Part shown: positions 18,823-22,396 of the stretch, piece after piece
Position numbering within the stretch: the stretch's first letter is position 1
How the letters are laid out: each line of letters starts with the position of its first letter
Source: JABMRF01 sp964434235
Lineage (GTDB): Bacteria > Patescibacteriota > Patescibacteriia > UBA11705 > JABHMO01
Assembly (NCBI GenBank): GCA_964434235.1
Contig: CAYSUN010000016.1
Coordinates: 1 to 22,396, forward strand
Length of the DNA: 22,396 nt
Direction: 5' to 3'
The notes under the pieces: model-generated
What the model saw: the letters and a program-made list of their open reading frames with translations, nothing else
What the model was told of the DNA's origin: nothing
The model's database searches: none
Translations under genes and position numbers: made by a program

Positions 18823-21024
18823 ATGGAATCAAATTACGACATTACTTTAAAAGAATTATACATACCGTCAAAACACGAAAAAGACACTTATTTGTGTGAA
18901 GATTTTATAATTTATCCCGAAGGAAAAGAAAAAAATGGTGGTTTTTTAATGGGTATTATTGAAATAAGAGCCAATGATTCCAAGGAAAGTGAAAAAATAA
19001 TTCAAACGATAATCAACAGTTTGAAAGAAAATTATTATAACCAAATTAGCACTTCACCAGAACCCCACAAGTTAAACCTTGAAACTGTTTTTGAACACGC
19101 TCTACAAAAAACCAATGCCGCTATTGTTGAAATGATTCAAATTGGACACATCAACATAGTTTTTGAAAATTTAAATTATGTAATTGCTATTGCTAAACCA
19201 AATCAAACAAAGAAAGAAATTGATTTTATCTTTGCTCAGCAAGGATTAATCAATGTATATTTACTTCATAAGACAAAACAAAACAATTACAAAGTAATTA
19301 ATATAGTAGACAATACACCGAAAGTTAAAGAAAATCAGACCGAAAATCTCAAAATATTTTCTTCAACAATCAACGGGAAAATTTTCCAGCACAATGCGCT
19401 TTACATGTGCTCTGAAATTTTCGGGAATTACATCCCAGCCCATAAAGTCAATAAAATCATTTCAACCAATGACTTATCCTCATCAATTGATTACTTTAAA
19501 AATCAAATTAACAATGTAAAAAACAACTCTTATCTTACTTATTGCGCCATTTTTATCAAAATGGAAGAAAAACGGCAAGTAAACGATCAACCAGTTTCCC
19601 AAAAATCACTTAACAACTTAATAGACACAACAGAAAAAACTGAAAGATTCTTATCTCAAACAACAACCATCAATGTTTTAAGTTACCTAAGAAAAGCTTT
19701 CTCTTGGTTAAAAAGCAAGAAAAACAGCCGAAATCTACGTTCACCAAAATCCAACTACAAAATAAAATTTGGAACAATAAAATACATACTTAATATTTTC
19801 AAAATTTTAGCAAAAAATATCAAGAAAACATTTGTTTTTGCAATAAATTTATTTAAAAAGAAAAAAAACAAACCAGCAGAAAAAACTGAATATACACCAC
19901 AAATACCAAAACATAAATCATTTAACTTACCAAAAAACAATAAAGCAATTTTAATAATTTTAACTATAATAGTTGTTGTTTTTATCTCCGGCATATTTTG
20001 GATAAAACACAACAAACAAGTCAAACAAGAGCAAGCAGTTTATTCCGCCCAAATACAAAATGTAAAAAACTTAATTAACAATGCCCAAGTTAACCTTATA
20101 TACAAAAACGAAAATGAAAGTTTAAAACTAATCAAAGAAGCTGAGGACATTATCAAATACTTACCTCAAGCAACAACTGATCAAAAAGCCAACTACACAG
20201 AACTAACGAGACAATCTGATAGCATAAAAAATAAACTCCTCCATATAACAAAAGTTACTCCGCAACTTGTTTCAGAAATAAAGGATAATGAAACTCCAAT
20301 CAACTTAGCTGGAATGGAAATTATTGACGAAAAAGTTTATTTAAATAACCAAAACAACCAACTATATTCAGTAAATATCACCAATCAAAACACTAACAAT
20401 GAAGGCCATTCTGACGTTGGTGATTTTAGATTTTCAGGAACTGAAGATGATAAATTAATTTACATTACTAACCAAAACAAACTAATTGAATACAATCAAA
20501 ATTCTGGTAATTTCACAAATCTCTCTATTGACTGGGGTGAAAACTTAAATATTTCAGGCATTCAACTTTACAGCAACAACCTTTACGTCATTGACAATAA
20601 CAATAAACAGATTTACAAGTGGCGAAGAAATGCTGATAATTATGGTAGCCGTAGTGAATGGTTATCCGATAAGGGAGACGCAGATCTTAGTCAAGCATCA
20701 AGCTTAACAATTGACGGCAATATTTATGTTGCCACAAACTCAGGACAACTATATAAATTTTTCACTGGATCAAAAGAAAATTTTACTCTAGCAACCATAG
20801 AACCTGAACTTACTCAAATCAAAAAAATCTACACAAATCCAGACATTAACAATATTTATCTTTTAGATGCAAATAGCAACCGAATAATTGCAGTTAACAA
20901 AGAAGGTGCTTTTATAGCTCAATACCAATTTGATTTATTAGATGCAAAAATCGCTGATTTTTCAATAACAAACAATAAACTGTACTTCATATCTGGAAAT
21001 AAACTTTACCAAGCTGAATTATAA
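18823..21024 (+). CDS. Membrane protein with PP2C-like N-terminus and beta-propeller-like C-terminus
   Basis: This is a 733-residue protein that I can assign only by architecture. Residues about 20-250 look like a degenerate PP2C/PPM phosphatase fold: CEDFIIYP, GGFLMGIIEIRA in place of the catalytic DGMGG strand, and then INIVFENLNYVIAIAK and IDFIFAQQG. The metal-binding aspartates are not recognisable, so it is probably a pseudophosphatase. A basic linker (about 285-350) follows, then one membrane helix (374-394, AILIILTIIVVVFISGIFWI) and a short helical region (400-470). The C-terminal part (about 485-733) is built of repeated strand motifs (KVYLNNQNNQLYSVN, LYVIDNNNKQIYKW, IYVATNSGQLYKF, LYFISGNKLYQAEL), typical of a beta-propeller and presumably outside the membrane. 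It is Asn/Lys-rich and monocistronic. A signalling or surface-sensing role is inference. Confidence 0.7.
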   Translation: MESNYDITLKELYIPSKHEKDTYLCEDFIIYPEGKEKNGGFLMGIIEIRANDSKESEKIIQTIINSLKENYYNQISTSPEPHKLNLETVFEHALQKTNAAIVEMIQIGHINIVFENLNYVIAIAKPNQTKKEIDFIFAQQGLINVYLLHKTKQNNYKVINIVDNTPKVKENQTENLKIFSSTINGKIFQHNALYMCSEIFGNYIPAHKVNKIISTNDLSSSIDYFKNQINNVKNNSYLTYCAIFIKMEEKRQVNDQPVSQKSLNNLIDTTEKTERFLSQTTTINVLSYLRKAFSWLKSKKNSRNLRSPKSNYKIKFGTIKYILNIFKILAKNIKKTFVFAINLFKKKKNKPAEKTEYTPQIPKHKSFNLPKNNKAILIILTIIVVVFISGIFWIKHNKQVKQEQAVYSAQIQNVKNLINNAQVNLIYKNENESLKLIKEAEDIIKYLPQATTDQKANYTELTRQSDSIKNKLLHITKVTPQLVSEIKDNETPINLAGMEIIDEKVYLNNQNNQLYSVNITNQNTNNEGHSDVGDFRFSGTEDDKLIYITNQNKLIEYNQNSGNFTNLSIDWGENLNISGIQLYSNNLYVIDNNNKQIYKWRRNADNYGSRSEWLSDKGDADLSQASSLTIDGNIYVATNSGQLYKFFTGSKENFTLATIEPELTQIKKIYTNPDINNIYLLDANSNRIIAVNKEGAFIAQYQFDLLDAKIADFSITNNKLYFISGNKLYQAEL

Positions 21025-21031
21025 ATAAAAC

Positions 21032-21061
21032 AAAAAAGAGTCCCTTAAGGGACTCTTTTTT
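21032..21061. terminator. Bidirectional terminator between the PP2C-like gene and rplL
   Basis: A perfect 13-bp stem, AAAAAAGAGTCCC (21032-21044) with GGGACTCTTTTTT (21049-21061), has a TTAA loop. The A and T runs at both ends let it stop the plus-strand PP2C-like gene and the minus-strand rplJ-rplL operon, which converge here. Confidence 0.93.
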
Positions 21062-21075
21062 TATAAGAAAAATTC

Positions 21076-21516
21076 TTATTTCAAATTTACAGTAGCACCT
21101 GCATCCATAAGTTTCTTTTTCATTACTTCAGCTTCTTCTTTCTTTACAGCTTCCTTAATAACCTTAGGAGCACCGTCTACTAAATCTTTTGCTTCTTTCA
21201 AACCAAGACCGGTAATTTCTTTAACAGCCTTGATAACACCAATTTTATTTTCACCAACACCTGTTAATTCTACATCAAATTCACTTTTTTCTTCTACTTC
21301 TGCAACTGCAGCTGGCATAGCAGCCATAGCCATAGGAGCAGCAGCACTAACACCAAATTTATCTTCCAAAATCTCAACTAATTCAGCTAAATCCATAACT
21401 GACATTTTTTCAATTTCCTCAACTAAAGATTTAAATTTAGCAGGAACTTCTACATTCTTCTTTGTTTCAGCTTTTGTTTCTTCAGCAGCTGGAGCTGTTG
21501 TTTTTTCGTCTGACAT
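21076..21516 (-). CDS. rplL: 50S ribosomal protein L7/L12 with N-terminal extension
   Basis: This is a ribosomal stalk protein that recruits and stimulates translation GTPases. The N-terminal dimerisation domain begins at FKSLVEEIEKMSVMDLAELVEILEDKFGV (about 28-56). An Ala/Pro/Met-rich hinge follows (about 57-74). The C-terminal domain holds the conserved FDVELTGVGENKIGVIKAVKEITGLGLKEAKDLVDGAPKVIKEAV factor-binding surface. At 146 residues it exceeds the usual 120-125 because of a roughly 25-residue N-terminal tail rich in Ala, Glu, Lys and Thr. The ATG is the only good start before the domain. It is the last gene of the rplJ-rplL operon. Identity is certain. Confidence 0.98.
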   Translation of the reverse strand: MSDEKTTAPAAEETKAETKKNVEVPAKFKSLVEEIEKMSVMDLAELVEILEDKFGVSAAAPMAMAAMPAAVAEVEEKSEFDVELTGVGENKIGVIKAVKEITGLGLKEAKDLVDGAPKVIKEAVKKEEAEVMKKKLMDAGATVNLK

Positions 21517-21527
21517 ATTATTCTATT

Positions 21528-21591
21528 TATCTAGTTATCTGGTTGTCTGGTTAACTAGTAAACAAGTAAACCAGCAAACTAGCGAACTATT
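21528..21591. repeat. Degenerate octamer tandem repeat between rplJ and rplL
   Basis: On the minus strand the spacer is made of about seven 8-nt units such as TAGTTTGC, TGGTTTAC, TTGTTTAC, TAGTTAAC, CAGACAAC, CAGATAAC and TAGATAAA. It begins right after the rplJ stop. The two halves are partly self-complementary through CTAGTT/AACTAG and TGGTT/AACCA, so it could fold. Confidence 0.75.
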
Positions 21592-22113
21592 TTATTTATT
21601 ATCCTTAATTGCAGTTAACACACGTACTAAACCTCTTAAATTGCCTGATAGTACATTTACAAAACCAGAGATAGGCGCCTTCATAGAACCAACTACTTTA
21701 GCTAATAATTCTTCCTTACTTGGAAGATCTGCTAAAAATTTAACTTGTTCCATGGTAACTACAGCTCCATCTAAAACACCCCCACAAAAAGCAACTTGTT
21801 CATGCTTCTTGCCAAATGTTTTTAGAATTCTAGCTGGAGCGACTTCGTCATCTCGGCTAATAGCAACTGCTAAACTACCCTCCATAGCTTTTGTGTCAAC
21901 TTCGCCTATACCAGCTTCTTGCAAAGCTCGTCTAAGTAAAGTTTTCTTGATCGCTACGAATTCGACATTCTCAGCCTTGCAATTTTCGCGCAAAGTTTGA
22001 CTGTCGACTACGGTTAAACCTTCATGAGTAGCAATAACAACGCCTTTAGCTCCTTTGATTTTGTTTGACAAATCAGTAACAACTTTTTCTTTTAATTGTT
22101 TTGATTTCGGCAT
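21592..22113 (-). CDS. rplJ: 50S ribosomal protein L10
   Basis: This 173-residue L10 is of normal length and forms the base of the L7/L12 stalk on 23S rRNA. Visible are the N-terminal KEKVVTDLSNKIKGAKGVVIATHEGLTVVDSQTLRENCKAENVEFVAIKKTLLRRAL rRNA-binding domain and the GSLAVAI segment. The PSKEELLAKVVGSMKAPISGFVNVLSGNLRGLVRVLTAIKD C-terminal helix anchors L7/L12 dimers. L10 together with L12 binds its own leader RNA, which is recognisable upstream at 22187-22291. The ATG has no Shine-Dalgarno sequence. Identity is certain. Confidence 0.98.
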   Translation of the reverse strand: MPKSKQLKEKVVTDLSNKIKGAKGVVIATHEGLTVVDSQTLRENCKAENVEFVAIKKTLLRRALQEAGIGEVDTKAMEGSLAVAISRDDEVAPARILKTFGKKHEQVAFCGGVLDGAVVTMEQVKFLADLPSKEELLAKVVGSMKAPISGFVNVLSGNLRGLVRVLTAIKDNK

Positions 22114-22171
22114 ATAAATATTTATTTAATTATAAATAAACTTGTAAAACTTAGGACTTTCAATTTTTAAT

Positions 22172-22197
22172 AAAAAATACGTCCTTCCATAGACGTA
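22172..22197 (-). terminator. Attenuator terminator overlapping the L10 leader
   Basis: On the minus strand TACGTC (22192-22197) pairs with GACGTA (22178-22183) across an 8-nt loop, followed by six T (22172-22177). Its 5' arm shares the bases at 22192-22194 with the closing helix of the L10 leader, so full forms of both cannot exist together. It lies between promoter and rplJ, so it would be regulatory. Confidence 0.6.
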
Positions 22198-22291
22198 AAA
22201 CAAAACTTGAATCAGTTGTTGTTTCCTCGGTAGGTCTTACTGCTCCCTTCGTCGCTTTTCGCTAAGAAGAAGATTTGCCCACTGTCTATGG
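22187..22291 (-). ncRNA. L10 leader (ribosomal protein autoregulatory RNA)
   Basis: This is the 5' untranslated region of rplJ. The minus strand begins CCATAGACAG and closes with GTCTATGG (22187-22194), a perfect 8-bp basal helix. Inside are the GGGCAAATC segment, a hairpin AGCGAAAAGCGACG region, and CCTACCGAGG, matching the conserved CTGCCGAGG-type motif of known L10 leaders where the L10(L12)4 complex binds. Excess L10-L12 is expected to repress the operon. Confidence 0.85.
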
Positions 22292-22303
22292 ATTTACATA
22301 AAA

Positions 22304-22332
22304 AGTATACATTAAAGATAAAATTATGTCAA
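22304..22332 (-). promoter_or_regulatory. rplJ-rplL operon promoter
   Basis: On the minus strand the -35 TTGACA (22327-22332) is perfect and lies 17 bp before the -10 TATACT (22304-22309). The start site would fall a few nt upstream of the L10 leader helix. Confidence 0.85.
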
Positions 22333-22346
22333 CATCGAGCAATTGG

Positions 22347-22376
22347 GTATAATAAAGCAAAAGGCACAGGTATAAT
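22347..22376 (+). promoter_or_regulatory. Possible rightward promoter(s) at the window edge
   Basis: Two GGTATAAT-type boxes lie 23 bp apart on the plus strand (near 22347-22352 and 22370-22376). They may serve a gene beyond the right edge. No good -35 is visible, so this is a weak call. Confidence 0.25.
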
Positions 22377-22396
22377 AGAGAAAGACACTAAACTAA

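Noticed and set aside
21230..22000. Long plus-strand open frame (256 codons) opposite rplL and rplJ
   Set aside because: It lies antisense to two certain ribosomal protein genes and has serine/threonine-rich shadow composition; no promoter or ribosome binding site.

Overview
The window is AT-rich bacterial DNA, roughly one third G+C by eye, with almost every gene on the minus strand. TGA is used as a stop (for example at 8534 and at the end of the small gene before dinB), so the code is the standard bacterial one. Several traits together suggest a Patescibacteria (Candidate Phyla Radiation) chromosome: a very short TsaB, a MurF without its N-terminal domain, an L7/L12 with an N-terminal tail, a degenerate PP2C-like membrane protein with a propeller-like C-terminus, a divergent SRAP protein and promoters lying almost on the start codon. 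This lineage call is inference; no rRNA is present to settle it.

Layout, left to right. At 1-627 is the N-terminal part of an iron-sulfur oxidoreductase subunit of the AsrA/HydB type, cut by the window edge. From 682 to 6620 is a DNA-damage and nucleic-acid block. It is read right to left as a Hef/FANCM-like SF2 helicase coupled to a YhaM-type exoribonuclease, then lexA, a SRAP protein, a structured intergenic element, a small DUF6504-like protein and DNA polymerase IV. The lexA promoter carries two perfect inverted copies of a GTTC-N7-GTTC box. From 6779 to 9221 are an unknown zinc-ribbon protein, a small exported protein with a consensus promoter, a histidine phosphatase and tRNA-Glu(CUC).

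From 9383 to 17332 is a scattered division and cell-wall (dcw) cluster. In transcription order it is mraZ, rsmH and an ftsL-like gene, then a small plus-strand gene, then tgt, an SPFH/slipin gene, a class B penicillin-binding protein and murF. mraZ has its own promoter with putative MraZ boxes. The Tgt lacks the cysteines that normally bind zinc.

From 17625 to 22291 are a minimal tsaB, a winged-helix/nucleotidyltransferase-like regulator, a divergent plus-strand gene for the 733-residue PP2C-like membrane protein, and the rplJ-rplL operon. That operon is preceded by a recognisable L10 leader RNA overlapping an intrinsic terminator.

Two genome-style features recur. Transcription units are punctuated by clear intrinsic terminators and near-consensus promoters. 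Several spacers directly after stop codons (after lexA, murF, mraZ and rplJ) are filled with degenerate short tandem repeats. The candidates most worth checking are the LexA operator, the minus-strand structured element at 2365-2443, the cysteine-free Tgt, the minimal TsaB, the L10 leader/terminator switch and the repeat-filled spacers.
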